This document shows positions 35,405-49,800 of a stretch of DNA of 64,000 nt, piece by piece (within the stretch, counting starts at the first letter, position 1; the number at the start of each line of letters is the position of its first letter). The stretch lies in NCBI GenBank assembly GCA_003116995.1, contig BDSL01000033.1, forward strand, positions 496,001 to 560,000. The letters run 5' to 3'. The notes below the pieces were generated by a model that made no database searches, had not been told where the DNA came from, and was given only the letters and a program-made list of their open reading frames with translations. This stretch comes from Yamagishiella unicocca (lineage: Eukaryota; Chlorophyta; Chlorophyceae; Chlamydomonadales; Volvocaceae). The translations under genes were made by a program, and so were the position numbers.

Positions 35405-37504
35405 ATGCAAGTGAGTGTCAAGGAGGAGCCTGGTGCGGTTCCGTACCAGCGGGCGGAGCAAGAGACGGGGGAACAGGAGCTCACGCGCCGGCTGCAGTGG
35501 CCAGAGGATGACGAGGGAGTAATAGATGGTGGCGGCAGTGATGGTGATGGCGATGGAGAGGTCGACGCTGACGAGGGCACCGAACCTCAGGAGGTGGTGG
35601 TGGACGAGTCGGATGGCAGCGGTGGCAGTGAAGGCCGCAACCCAGGCAGCCCTCACACGGGGGACGAGGGGCGGGGCGAGGGTGCAGACGAGGGTGGGGA
35701 GGCCGCCAGCGGTGATGGTCTAGCGTGGGGCGACGGAAGCGATCAGGCCAGCGATGAGGGGGGCGACGTGATGGGCCGCCGGGACGGCGATGACGGCGGT
35801 GATGAGGAGGTTGGCCACAGCGACGATGACGGCGGCACCGCCGGCGGCGGCGGCGGCGGTGCTGACGGCGGGCCCCACCAGCAGGGGCTGAAGCGGCGAG
35901 GCGGGACAGCGCGCAACCCGGGTCGCCTCAACCGAATCCGGACGCCGGCGACCCATCGCGCCGCTCGCATCTGCTTCTACTGCGGGACCCCCGGCAGCCT
36001 GGGGGAGCTGGTGCTGCGCTGCTGCTCCGCCGGCCCCTCCCGCTTCGAATACAACTGCCCCAAGCGCTGCGACACGGCGTGCGCGGCTCAGTACAGCCAG
36101 CTGCCGCTCAGCCTCCAGCAGCTGGGCATCTGGTTCTGCGAGGGTGGCAAGAAGCACTTCCCACAGCACACGCCCCAGTCGTACCTGGATATCGTACACG
36201 GCACCAGCATCGTGGCGCAGAGGGTACGGCTGTACGTCAAGGAGCGATCCCACTTGGCCGCCGCCGGCGACTCGCAGATGCCTGCCGGGAGGTGCTTCTC
36301 CACTAGCCTCATGATCGGTAAGCGCGCGAAGGGACTGGTGCCCGACCCGGCCGACGCCGAAAGGGTGACCTTTGCGGCGATGCTCGAGCCGGCGGCGGCG
36401 GCGGGAGCGGCGACGGCGACGGGCAGCGGCGGCGCTGCGACCCCAGTGACGCCACCCGCTCGAACGCCAGCGGAGGCGCCGCGGCCGGCGCCGCCGCGTC
36501 CCCAGAGGGCAGCTGCAGCCCGCGTACGGGGGGCCGCGAAGAGGCAGCTAGAGGAGGATGTGGGAGACCCGTGGCTCAAGGCGGGGCTGACTGCTGAAGA
36601 AGAGCCGGCGCCGGAGCAGCTGCAGCTGCAGCTGCCGGCGAAGCGGCACCGGCCGTCCGGCTACGAGCGCCAGCGCCTGGCGGCGCAGGGCCCGTTGGCG
36701 GTGGCGCCGGCGGCGCTTGCCAAGGAAAGGCGGGAGGATCCAGCAGGAAAGACGGCGGCGGCCGGAGCAGTTGCGACGGTTGGCAACAAAGGAACGCGAG
36801 GCGGGCCCGGCGGCAGCGGGGATAGCCCGGCGGCTACTGGGGACGGGCAGTGGCGTCCGTTGCCCCCTGGCCGTGTCGTCCAGCCCCCTTGGACTGCCGT
36901 CACCCACCCGGGCGCTTCGTCGCCGCTACTGCCTCTAGGGCCGTCCGCTGCCGCCGACGCCGCCGCCGCAGCGGCCTCTCCGCCGGGCGAGGGCTGTAGC
37001 GGCCCCAGCGGACCGCAGGGCTGCAGCGCCACCGCGAACACACCTCCCGCAGCTGTCATCGTGGCGGCGGCGGCGTCGCCGCCGCCGCCGTCGCCGCCAC
37101 CGACGGCGCTGCCGTTGGGTGGGAATGGCGGCGGTGGCGGTGGCATCTCGCAGCACGGTGACGGCGCTGCCTTGGAGATGGAGGAGAGGGAGGTCGCGGC
37201 TGCGAGGGTGGTGCTATCCGACTTCAAGGAGGGTCGGCTGGCAGGGACCAAGCACCTGCGGGAGGTGGCGGCGCTGCACGCTGCGCTGGCGGCGGCAGAG
37301 GGGGAGCGCTGCGAGCGGATGCGGGCGGAAATGCGGGCGGAAGTGGAGGGCAGGGAGAGGCAGCGGTGGGAGGACGAGGCGAGGCGGTGGGAGGCGGAGG
37401 CGCGGCGGGAGAGGGAGCGGGCAGAGCGCGCGGCGGCGGAGGGGGCGGAGATGCGAGGTCGCGCGGCGGCGCTGCAGCAGAAGCACTCGTGTATTGTATC
37501 CTAG
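35405..37504 (+). CDS. Cys-rich (PHD-like) domain protein, paralogue 1
   Basis: Single-exon frame of 699 aa starting MQVSVKEEPG at the first ATG of a longer open frame. Residues 1-165 are acidic and Gly-rich. Residues ~187-280 hold a Cys-rich module: CFYCG, RCCS, YNC, KRC, TAC, then WFC and a His-containing stretch ending SYLDIVHG. The spacing C-x2-C ... CC ... C-x3-C-x3-C ... W-x-C resembles a degenerate PHD or other zinc finger, but I cannot match it to a named family. The middle is Ala/Pro/Gly-rich low complexity with basic patches (AAKRQLEE, PAKRHRPS) that could act as nuclear signals. Residues ~600-692 form a charged coiled coil (REVAALHAALAAAEGERC, RWEDEARRWEAEARRERE). A nuclear, DNA- or chromatin-related role is inference. 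Its neighbour from 38.5 kb encodes the same domain with about half of the residues identical. Confidence 0.7.
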   Translation: MQVSVKEEPGAVPYQRAEQETGEQELTRRLQWPEDDEGVIDGGGSDGDGDGEVDADEGTEPQEVVVDESDGSGGSEGRNPGSPHTGDEGRGEGADEGGEAASGDGLAWGDGSDQASDEGGDVMGRRDGDDGGDEEVGHSDDDGGTAGGGGGGADGGPHQQGLKRRGGTARNPGRLNRIRTPATHRAARICFYCGTPGSLGELVLRCCSAGPSRFEYNCPKRCDTACAAQYSQLPLSLQQLGIWFCEGGKKHFPQHTPQSYLDIVHGTSIVAQRVRLYVKERSHLAAAGDSQMPAGRCFSTSLMIGKRAKGLVPDPADAERVTFAAMLEPAAAAGAATATGSGGAATPVTPPARTPAEAPRPAPPRPQRAAAARVRGAAKRQLEEDVGDPWLKAGLTAEEEPAPEQLQLQLPAKRHRPSGYERQRLAAQGPLAVAPAALAKERREDPAGKTAAAGAVATVGNKGTRGGPGGSGDSPAATGDGQWRPLPPGRVVQPPWTAVTHPGASSPLLPLGPSAAADAAAAAASPPGEGCSGPSGPQGCSATANTPPAAVIVAAAASPPPPSPPPTALPLGGNGGGGGGISQHGDGAALEMEEREVAAARVVLSDFKEGRLAGTKHLREVAALHAALAAAEGERCERMRAEMRAEVEGRERQRWEDEARRWEAEARRERERAERAAAEGAEMRGRAAALQQKHSCIVS

Positions 37505-38528
37505 TCCCTGAACAGCGTTCTTCGTTGGCAGCGTCGCTTTGCCTTCCGGACGGCAGACTCTTCCCTGACGGATACTGGCGTAGTTCGTGACGTGCCGCCC
37601 AGACCTGTGGGGATGACGTCCGTGCAGCCTTGAACGGCATGTAGGGGACTTCTGCGCTCTGCGGTGAGCACACCACAGGTTTAAAGGGGGCACAATGGTT
37701 GTGCTGTTTACCGGCCATTGCATTGATGGTGTGCGAGGCCGCGCAGCTGCCGAAACGGCAGTATTCGGGCATCGTTCGAGTTGTTTGTCGAGTCGCAACC
37801 ATCGACCCATGGATGTTGTCGTACGGGCAGGAAGCTGAAAGGGCCGATCCAAAGTACAGGCACTGCTTGTACCGTTGGATCTGATGAACTGGCATTTACC
37901 ATCCGGTGGCAACCTGTTATGTTGGTAGTAACAGTGATCGCGGGACACAGTTGACCAGAATGCGAGTATTACACCAGGGCACCCGAAGTTGGATTGCCTT
38001 TCAGCAGGTCCACCATAATAATAACTAGGTATTTACACGGCATAACCATTGTATTGTAAATTAATCTCAGGCCGGTGTCGCGCGGCAGGACGCGACCCTA
38101 CGCGACCCGTGGGTTCGTTGGCAGTAATTGTGAGTTCCAAACGATTATTTTATTGGTTGAACTATGGGATAACAATTGTAATTGCGATTCGGCGTTACAG
38201 GTTTTAGGTGTAGCAACGCTACTGGCAGCTGCAAGGCGCACGAATGTCCGAGACATCTGCCTCGGTCGACCTTGTCAACGAGCTGAGGGCCGTTGCTGCG
38301 ACGGCCGCAGCTTTTTCCTGCGCCAAAGTAATACGCGGTGAGCATTTGGAGGCCAACATGGACCGAATCAATCCCCACGCGGCTTCGGTACGCGCTCCCG
38401 CAGCCTCCATCCGGATTGAGCACAAGCGCTTGACGCCTATCCATACTTAAACGAGCTGTGCTTCATCCTTCTTCTGAAAACTTATCAACGAACGCTCTTA
38501 CTTCCGAACGCCCTGCTGGCACGGATGC
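37505..38528. other. spacer between the two Cys-rich paralogues
   Basis: Contains a TGTAA at 38055-38059, a likely 3' signal for paralogue 1. An open frame at 38244-38450 (+) would encode 68 aa beginning MSETSASVDLVNELRAVAAT. It may be a first exon of paralogue 2 or a small gene; neither can be shown. The 37880-38200 part is AT-rich. Confidence 0.35.
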
Positions 38529-38529
38529 T

Positions 38530-40496
38530 ACTGCTGCAGCTACCACATCAGGCTACATCCCCTCGCGCGGCAAGATACCCAACAGCCTGAGGGCGCGCGC
38601 CGACCCCGATCAAGCCGCGCACAGCATTGGCGCCGGCATTGATACCGTAGGCAACGCCGCCCACGGCGGCCTCAGCACATGCACGGCGACGTCAGGGAGG
38701 GCCACAGAGCCCCTGCCTCCAGGAAGCGGCGCCGACTGCTACGACTTTCCAGGTGCATTACCAAACCCTTCATGTTTCACAGCTTCGGCGTCACCTGCCT
38801 GCCTGCATGGTTGGGCATTCGCCAGGCTTGCACAACTCGCACGATTCTGCTGATCTTAACCAGACTCCGCCTGCCAACCTTCACTGACTTCGATCAGTCA
38901 GCTCCAAGATTCAGGCGGTGGGAGGGAACGCATTCACGAGCCCAGGTTCATAGTTGTGACAATTGATCACGTCCGAGTGCAGATTTTGATGATGACGATG
39001 GCGACGGCGGTGACCGCAGCGGCAGCGGCCAGAGCAACAGAGTACCTGGAGGGAAGAACCTGGGCGGCGCCGCAGCGGCAGCGGCGCCGATTGCGGTCAA
39101 GGGTCGGAGGCGCGCTGCTCACGCGTGCTTCTACTGTGGGTCTACCGGCACTCGTCACGAGCTACCGTTATATTGCTGCTCCGTCACCACAACCGACTTG
39201 CAGTACAACTGCCACAACCGCTGCCATGTGGGCTGCGCAGAGCAGCGCAGCCTGCTGCCGCCGGGCCTGCTGCAGCTGGGGGTGTGGTTCTGCGGTCGTG
39301 GCGGCCGTGGCAGCCACCCAAAGCACACACACTTGTCGTACTTGGATGTTGTACACGGCAACAGCAGCGTGGCACGGGAAGTACTGTCGTACGTGCAGAA
39401 GGCCTGCGCAGCCAACGCGAAACCGAACGCCGCCAGGCGGTTAGTTATCAACCGCTCTCGTGGGCTCGTGGTGGACCCTTACGTTAAGGGCCGTGTGTCA
39501 TTTGGCGGCCTGGTTGGGTCAGCGGCTGCGGCGGTGGAGGCGGCGACGGAAGCTGACGGCACCCAGCAGCGGCCGGCTGCGTCCGCCACGGGGCCGCTGA
39601 CGGCACTGTCGACGCCGTTGGCGCCGAGGCCGACACCTGGCTCCCCTCGGCACAAGCAACAGTCGCCGCCGCCACAGCAAGAGCTTTGCGGTGATGCTGA
39701 GGTCGGGTTCCCTAATAGCGCCGATCAGAGGCGGCATGAAGGTGATGGTGAGGAGGAGCAGCTTTTAGGCAGCCCTGGGGGCGCCGACGTGCCTGGTGAG
39801 GAGCGGACGTCGCCCTCGCACATCGGTGAGAGGCAGCAGCAGCAGCACCAGCAGCACCACCAGCAGCAGCACCAGCAGCAGCAACGGCAGCAAGGGAATC
39901 ACCACCAGCAGCAGCAAGGGAATCACCAGCAGCAGCAACAGCAGCAAGGGAATCACCACCAGCAGCAGCAAGGGAATCACCACCAGCAGCAGCAACAAGA
40001 AGGGAATCACCAGCAGCAGCAACAGCAGCAAGGGAATCACCACCAGCAGCAACAAGAAGGGAATCGCCACCAGCAGCAACAGCAGCAAGGGAATCACCAG
40101 CAGCAGCAGCAGCAAGGGAATCACCAGCAGGCCGCGAAGCGAACTCGGCAGCAGGACCAGCAGGGCCAACATAAGACCCGTAAGATAGGCGGTTTCGAAG
40201 CCGGAACCGCCGCCAAGGGCGCCAGCAGCAGCGGTGGTTGGGAGGGCGCGGCGGGCTCCAGCGGGGGCGGCGGCATGTGGGCCGAACTGGGTCGAGCGGG
40301 GCCTCCACCTGAAGATGCCAAGGCTGCTGCCAGCAGGCCTTCATCACCACAGCCACCTGCACACCCGGCGCCGACGGCGCTGCCGCCGCCGCCACTGCAG
40401 CCGCAACAACCGCAACGCAACCTTTCTTCCTGCGTCTTCTCCAGTGTCAGACGATGCGCCCGCTGGTTCTACTTGACGGCCTGGAGTCCACTGTAA
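38530..40496 (+). CDS. Cys-rich (PHD-like) domain protein, paralogue 2 (5' end uncertain)
   Basis: Two exons can be joined: one ending at 38752 (DCYDFP) and one from 38983 to at least 40496, phase 1 to phase 1. The start codon was not found. The upstream exon is closed by a stop at 38431, so an earlier exon is needed. The protein opens with an acidic run (DFDDDDGDGGD) and then a Cys module: CFYCG, YCCS, YNC, NRC, VGC, WFC and SYLDVVHG. It aligns without gaps in its core with paralogue 1. A Gln/His-rich repeat (units GNHHQQQQ) covers 39835-40136. A Pro-rich tail ends in TAWSPL at 40496. A coiled-coil frame at 40757-40885 (EEALRRRAEVLEAAAARS), preceded by an AG acceptor, resembles the C-terminus of paralogue 1. 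It may be the true last exon. The function is unknown. Confidence 0.55.
39835..40136. repeat. coding minisatellite of CAG runs with GGGAATCACCAC spacers
   Basis: About eleven units of (CAG)n or (CAGCAA)n separated by AAGGGAATCACC. They encode Gln runs broken by GNHH/GNHQ/EGNH. All units keep the reading frame of paralogue 2. Confidence 0.85.
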
Positions 40497-40512
40497 CAAT
40501 TACTACGACTAC
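40445..40512 (+). repeat. dispersed 70-bp motif, copy A
   Basis: Starts TGTCAG right after an AG, runs through ATGCGCCCGCTGG and CTGGAGTCCACTGTAAC, and ends in ACT/ACG triplets. Closely similar copies lie at 58972 and 63706 in the same orientation. The TGTAA at 40492-40496 overlaps the stop codon of the open frame. Confidence 0.7.
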
Positions 40513-41994
40513 GACTGCAACATGCTGCCTGCCATGGAGGGCTCGAGTGCGTCGATGAACGGAGCCGCCGCAACCGCCGCCACAACCGCCACCGCCACCG
40601 CGGTCGCAGACGCTAAACTGGATGATCCTGGGCTGACGACATCGGCATTGTTGCCGCCAAGGCCACAGGCGGAGCTCGCCGCAGGGTACCGTGGCGGCTG
40701 CTGCTGCTTCTATATGCGGGAGACGACGGCCAGGGGACGAGGCCAGACGCGCTATAGGAGGAGGCGCTGCGGCGGCGTGCGGAGGTGTTGGAAGCGGCGG
40801 CCGCCCGAAGCCGGGTCAAGGATGAGGCGGGGGAGGCCCGGCGGATGTGCGCGTTCTATCGAGGGGAGGCGCTTGCGCTTTGAATTCAACTCGATGGCGT
40901 CTATTTAGACATCGAGTGTTGAGAGTTGGGTGGCGTCTACCTGCAGATTGTATCGCTCTGCAGGCCTAAAACCCCGGGTGGACAGATGCTACCTGGTTTC
41001 CCTACTTGGACTCCTTCTTTGCGTTAACCGGGCGAAGGGCTGGCTAAAGCGGATGCCTCTTATGGGTGGTAGTGTTGGCTGTTGGCCGAGTACGCACGAG
41101 TTGGCAGGCGAACTCCTTCAATTGGTCGTAAGGTTGTCCACCATGAACTGCCGGTAAGCACATCACCCTGCCAACCCGCAACCGTCCCTCGTCCCTGTCA
41201 CATACAGTCACGGAAACGACCCAGTTATTCTATTTCCATTGCGAAGGAGTTTCGAGCTCGTAAATAAAGTGGGCATCATGTTCCGCAGCTGTTACCTCAA
41301 CCGGGCCTAGAGCAGCCAAGGGAGCTAGGCCCGCTTGGGGTACTTGGGGCATGGTTCATGTGCCTTACGGGTCAATTCTACCCCAGAGTAGCTCACGGAG
41401 GTGGCGCAGTGTGCACGCGGTTGCGATCCCACAGCGCACATGAAAGGACGGGGAAGAGCGTCGGATGGCGCGGGAACCCCCGACCGACCCGCCGGGCCAT
41501 CATAGCCCACGCGACGAGCTTTATGAACAAGGTATTCTCGAAATTGTAAGGTCGTCAAGCTGGCAAGGTGTGGCATAGCTGAGGGTTTTGTGCGCGTGAG
41601 GGTGAGCTGCGGAAAGACGCGAACTTCGCGTTAAAATAGTCGTCTGTTGACTATTCGCGGGAGCTCATGACTGTTCATGCTTGATAAGTGAAAATTGCCT
41701 TGGGTGGAGGAGGGGCATGCGCTGGAGAATGGTGAGGCCAAGTTCTGAGAGCTTCTGTGCACGGCAGTATTCCGCGTAATGGGAGTGAATGGAGCTCCAA
41801 GGGTCACTCTCGCAGCCTAACTAAAGAAACTCCTTACACATATAACAAAGATACTAGCAGGATACGTTCTACTATCAGGCGTTTCACTCGATCGCCATCC
41901 CCCAGTTGCACCCTAGTTCGCGCCCTGTGCCTCGTTCTCACACCTGAAAGCGTCCAAGTCTGCTAGCTTTGCACCGAGGCGCTAGTGGAGCAGG
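40513..41994. other. intergenic region before the Rab gene
   Basis: Apart from the possible last exon of paralogue 2 (40757-40885) I see no gene. An inverted repeat is present at 41302-41333: CGGGCCTAG and CTAGGCCCG with a 14-base loop. Confidence 0.4.
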
Positions 41995-44324
<2,330 letters not shown>

Positions 44325-46363
44325 TGTGGCGGAGGTCGGTGTGGAGGGAGACGCAGCGGACGCAGCAGCAGCCGTTCCTCAGTTTGCAGCACTGGACTTG
44401 GCAGTGGCGACGGGAGGAGCAGCCACAGCGCGGCCTAGTGTGGGGTTTGTGGCTGCTGGTCTGCAGCCACTGTTGCGGCTTAGTCGTACGGGCCACCGTG
44501 GGGCGAGCTGGCTCCAGGTGTAGGAGGGCCAGCCAGCGCCATGCTGATGCTCCGCGGCTGAGGATCACCACCGTGCACTGCTCGGGGCATTCCAGTGCAC
44601 GGCGACAAAGCTTGTTGGCGCGGCAAGCCACCGGGGCCACGCGCAATGGACTCAGGTCTAGACGGACGATCAATGCTGTCCACAGCTGAACGTATGGCAG
44701 TGGCTCCTGGCGTGGAAGGGAGGAGAGTTGGGCTCGGGATGTGGGGGATAAGGGGCGGGGTCTTCCAGTCACGTCGCGTTAGCACCGAGACGTTTGTGTG
44801 TGTATAAAATGTCGTAATTTGAGTTGATATGCGAGGGCGGTGGGCATGCAGTTACAAGCGCTGCGGGCTCGGGTCGCACCTGGGCTGTTGTCGGGCGTTT
44901 GGCGGCAGGCTGAGGCAGGCCGAAAAACTCGCTTTTGATTCTGCTCTGACCTGGTGTTTGCGGTGTAAACATCCGGCGGCTGCGGGGCAGGGGGTTGTCG
45001 GGTGTCCAGGGGATGGCGGGTAGGTTTGCGATGGCTCGTAACGCGCGCCGCAGGCGGCCGCGGAGACGGGCGGGTGAGGGCTCGATGGGGGCAGCCGCAC
45101 AAGGGTGTCGTTTGTACGCTTATATAGCATGTGCACGTTACATACATCAAAAGCACACATATGCGCTCCTGCTATGAGCACCACGCGGGCAATATGTACG
45201 TATGGTTCTGTGGCTTCTCTCCAAAGCTCATGCTCGAAGGCGGCCCAATGTAAAATCACAGTTGATCACAAACCCACGCTGTAGCCACCCCTTATGGTGC
45301 TGCTACTACTACAACTGATGGCAGAATAAAGCCATCCCTTATCATCTGCGTCTTTTCTGCTCGTGCTTAGCCCCCTAGTTCCATCTGTCCCAATTCGTCT
45401 AACATGGTACTGCCGCCACCGTCGACGCACTGATTGCGAGCTCACAACACGACGCACTGACTGGGGCCTCCCGGGTAGCTTCTGCGCCTCAACTCATGCC
45501 ACTTGGCCCGCTGCTGCTTGACACACACGCTTTGCCGACATGCACCTCAAATCACCCCATTGGGATCCCACGGGCTTCGGATCGGAGCACAGGGCCCACC
45601 TCCGCCACAGGGCGCGAGGCGTTGGCACCGCTGCATGTGAATCCCAAACATTCGCCGTACAGTCGCCGTACGCATCTCTGCGCACACCCTATCGCCCCCC
45701 GCACGCTTGCGTGCATTCAACAAAAGACACACACGTGTCATGCTAGCGGTGCCTTGCTTGTTGTTTGTGGATGACAGGGAGGAGGGAACCCGGCGCAGAC
45801 GCTCTTCGCATCACACCGCCTGCGAGCCCACCATTTCACGCGCCCCAAGGCACGGCGGGCGGGGCGCGACAACGACGACCATGGCTCCCGCTAGTTGCCC
45901 CCCTCGCTCCACGTGACCACATACACACGTCATGTTTCCAATTCCAATTCGCCGGAGGAGGATGGGATGGCGGCGTGCGATGCTCACCACTCTCAGGCTG
46001 GTGCTGCCGCGGCAGGCTGCGAGACACCCAGCCGCGCGACGCACGGACACAACGACGGCAGTGCTGCGCTGCGCGCACGTGGTCGCACGAGGGGCCCCCG
46101 GGTGGCTGGATGGGGTGCGGAAACAACACACGCCAACTGAAATCAAGTACGGAGTGCGGTGCAAACACAATATGCCCGTTTGGCCTTCCACCTCCGTGCG
46201 GTGTCCTGGCGCGCCCCCAGGCCGGGCCGCCAGCAGCACCCCACCAGTTTATCCTCTACACCACCGCACCCTACACACCCCCATCACGCCACAACACGGC
46301 GCACCCATATCTACCACCGCCAGGCGCCAAGCCGCCTCAGTCCCCCAAGTGTTTCCACATCCC
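44325..46363. other. convergent intergenic region, no confident gene
   Basis: About 2 kb between the Rab gene (+) and the WD40 gene (-). TGTAA occurs at 44964-44968 and 45249-45253 on the + strand and could end the Rab mRNA. Long open frames around 45.8-46.6 kb are Pro/Thr/His-rich translations of C-rich DNA without domains. Confidence 0.4.
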
Positions 46364-46378
46364 TTACACTCCTTTACA
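46364..46378 (-). terminator. candidate polyadenylation signals of the WD40 gene
   Basis: Two TTACA (TGTAA on the - strand) at 46364-46368 and 46374-46378, about 500 bases beyond the stop at 46872. Confidence 0.35.
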
Positions 46379-46763
46379 CAGTACCGAGCTGTCTCTCATT
46401 CTGGGGCCCCACAACGGCTTCGCTGCCTCTGAAGACCGCCTTGCCCCGCTCCCTGCTTCGCCCTGCTTCATGGCGCGTCGCCAACGCCAACCGAACGTGG
46501 CCCGCCCGCCCCCCCGCCGATCCGCACACAATCCAACACCCGCCACACGCCTTACTGTACACCCGCCACACACCACATCGCGTGAACAACTTCCTCCCCT
46601 GGCCCACGCCGCAGCGGTACACCGTCCTCCTCCCAGTCACTACTAACACGCTGCTTCAGCTCCCGCCGCAGCCCTGCCCCCCCCCCCCGCGTGGTGACTC
46701 CTGCAGCTGCTGCCACCCCTACTGCTGGCACCGGCACCGGCACGGCCCCGAACGACAGATTAC

Positions 46764-46843
46764 CATGTGCCCTGTCGACCCCGCATGTATCCTGTCGTAC
46801 CCGCATGTGCCCTGTCGACCCCGCATGTGCCCTGTCGCCCCCC
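46764..46843. repeat. 20-bp tandem repeat, four copies
   Basis: Unit CATGTGCCCTGTCGACCCCG repeated four times (46764, 46784, 46804, 46824) with a few substitutions. It lies in the 3' UTR of the WD40 gene. Confidence 0.8.
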
Positions 46844-46871
46844 GCGCCCTCACCCCTCCCCGGGTGCGCGG

Positions 46872-49800
46872 CTACCACCACTCGCAACGCTGCCGGTCCA
46901 GGTGCATGAGGGAGGCGTAGGTGAGGTCAGACACGCCGACGAAGAGCGACGAGGAGTCGGGCGTGAAGGCGACGCCGGCGATCTCGCCGAAGAAGTCGTG
47001 CTCCTGGGGGCGTCCGGGATTCGGGCGGGAAGGGACAAGAGGGGGGTTAATGATGGCTAGGTCACGGGAGGGGAGGGGAGGTACATAGGTGGGGAGCTGT
47101 CGTGCGCGAAGCGTGGTCCTCCAGGCCTGGTTTGACCACCGCTGTACCGTAACCCCACTGGCTGGTGCTGACGTGTCACCAGCCCTCAAGCATCACCAGC
47201 CCGATCCCCCAACCCGACCCCCCGACCCCGCCCACCTGGCAGTGTTGGAACCCGCTGGCCACGTCGTACACGTGTACGAAGTCCGCCGGCTCACTCATTG
47301 CCAGGAAGCGCCCGTCAGGCGTGAAGCGGAGGGACCGGATGGCGCCCATCCTGGTGGGGTGCACGTCAACAGGGGGAGGGGGGTGCACGTCAACAGGGGG
47401 AGGGGGTGCAACACGCCGCCTCCCTAGTGCCACTGATATCACACACTCGTCGTATCCTACTCGTCCTATCCGCTACTCGGTCCTCACAAGACCCACACGC
47501 GTTCCTACGCTTTCCGCATACGCCCACCCACCCACCCACTTCTATACTTGTAACCCGCCCACCACCCACCGTTTTTTCCCGCGCATCCACGGGTCTTCCT
47601 CGAAACCCACCCACCTACCCAGCCACCCACCTGCCCGCCAGCCGAGTGAGCGGCTCATCCGTCCGCCGTACGTCCCAAACGAGCGTCGTGGTGTCCTGGT
47701 TGCCGGTGGCCAGCAGCACCCCGCCCGGGTGCCAGGCGGCGGCGAAGGAGAAGTCGCGGTGGCCTTGCAGCCGGGCCACCGTCACGCCGTTGTGCACGTC
47801 CGTCAGCAGCGTGGCCGAGTCGTCCCCCACCACCGCCGCCAGGTGGCTGCCCGGACGGATCGTGGCGTAGTTGACCGCCCACTCGAAGGGCCAGCGCGCC
47901 AGCGGCCGCAGGCTGCCCTCGCCCGCCGCCGCGGCGAACAGCCTCAGCTGCGAGTCGTTGTTGGCGGACATGATGACGGTGCCGTGGGAGCGGTCGGGGT
48001 AGATCTCCAGGCCGTTGGTGATGCCGTTCTCGCTGTGGCGGGGGGGGCGAGGTGCGGGCGGGGTGCGGTGAGGAGCAGCAGCAGGTTGAGAGCAGCAGCG
48101 GAAGGCCCAGGGTGCGAGTGGGGTGATGTGGGGTGAGGTGGGATGGGGTGAGGAGACTAGGTCGTGTAAGGTGACAAGCACGTAACTGAAGTCGGAGGCG
48201 CCCAGCTGAGCCCAAAGTGCGTATGCACGTCCAACCCGCCGCCCTGGCGGCCCACCACCCGGCTTCCGGTCCGAGCAGCCACCGACCCACCGACCCACCT
48301 GGAGGTTATCCGGCCGCAGTACAGCAGGGAGCCCTGCATGCCGCCGCCGCCGCCCCCTTTGGCGCCGCCGCCAGCGGCACCGCCGCGGGCTTGTCCAGCC
48401 GGCACCAGCGCGTGTGCTCCGGAGGCATGAGCGCCGCCGCCGCCGCCGGCCGCCGCCGCCGCGAAGCGTGCGGGAGGCCGCACTCGGGCCGCTGCCTCAG
48501 ATGCGGAGGGCGGCGCGCCGCTGAGGCGCTTGACCACCAGCTCCCCCATGAAGCCCCCGGCAGCCACCAGGTCGCCGGACACGCACAAGGTGCTGACCTG
48601 CATCAGCCAGTGTGAAGCAGTACGCGGTGGTGGTGGTGGCGGTGGTGACGGTGCTTTTCGTTTGAGCGAATGCCAAGAGTGGTAAGGCCGTTGAACAGAC
48701 CAGCCCTGACGCACAAAACACGTACCACGCACGAGCGGCTTCGGTAATTCAGCCATGCACGTTTATGGTTCACATTTTTATATGAGCGCACGCCTTCCTT
48801 TGAAGGTACCGCCACTACGCATGGCGGTACGCTTTGGCGGTACCTTTGGTGGTACCGCTACCCCGCACGACCCCGCGCTGCCACCGCCGCCTCTCGCACG
48901 CACCTGCACGCGACCCAGCCCGGGCACACGGCCCGAGCCGCCGCCCCTGGAGGCGCCCCCTCCAGCCAGGTTGAGCACCTCCGTCACGGACCGCGCCGCG
49001 GGGTTCCAGTGGTTGACGCAGTTGTCGTGCACAACGAACACGTCGTTGGGGCTGGTGGCCCAGACCAGGTTCCGGAGCTGGAAGTGCACGATGTTGGACT
49101 GCACGGCGCGGCTGTTGCGGACGAAAGAGAAGAACGGTGGGCCGCGCGCGCAAGCGCCTCCGCTGCTGCCGCTGCCGCCGCCTGCGGCGGCGGCGGCGGC
49201 GGAGGCTATGCCGGCGGTGCCGCAGCGGCGCGGCGCAGCGCACAGCGGCGCAAGCTCAGCGCGGTAGGCGCCGTTGTCGTCGTCTGGTAGGACGTTTGTG
49301 TAGTTGCGGTACTGCCGCAGTCGAGTGTCTCGGTAGGTGGAGCGGTTGAACTGGAGCCGCTCCCAGGGGATACCCTGGATGTCCTGCTAGAGGGAGGGTC
49401 AGGTCCGGGTCAGGGGTGCATTGGTTTCGGGGCAGGTGGGGCAGGTGCGCCGTTCCGGCTTGACTCACAGCCGACGCGCTTCCCCCTCCCGCCCCTTTTT
49501 GTGTGTATGTGTGGGGAAACACGCGGCCCTACACCGCCCACGGCCTGACTGCCCGGCTGCGTACCTTCGAGAGGGCTGACGAGTAGAACTGCTCGGCGGT
49601 GGTGTCCGTGTCCTCCTCGTCGTCGTCACTCCACTGATCCGCCGCAACGAGCTCGGGGCCGGGGCAGGGCCGCAGGGGCATGCCACCACTGGGGCCGGCG
49701 CCGCCGCCGCCGCTCGTGCTGGGGCCGGCACCGCCGCCGCCGCCGCGAAGCCCCGTGTGGTGCTGGCGATAGTAGCCTTGGCAGTTTTGGCGGTTGGGTT

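Noticed and set aside
40522..40908. 128-codon frame after paralogue 2
   Set aside because: Its second half reads a different frame from the better coiled-coil frame at 40757-40885, so it was not listed as a gene.
45765..46920. Long Pro/Thr/His-rich frames on the + strand
   Set aside because: They are translations of C-rich DNA and a tandem repeat, with no domain and no splice logic.
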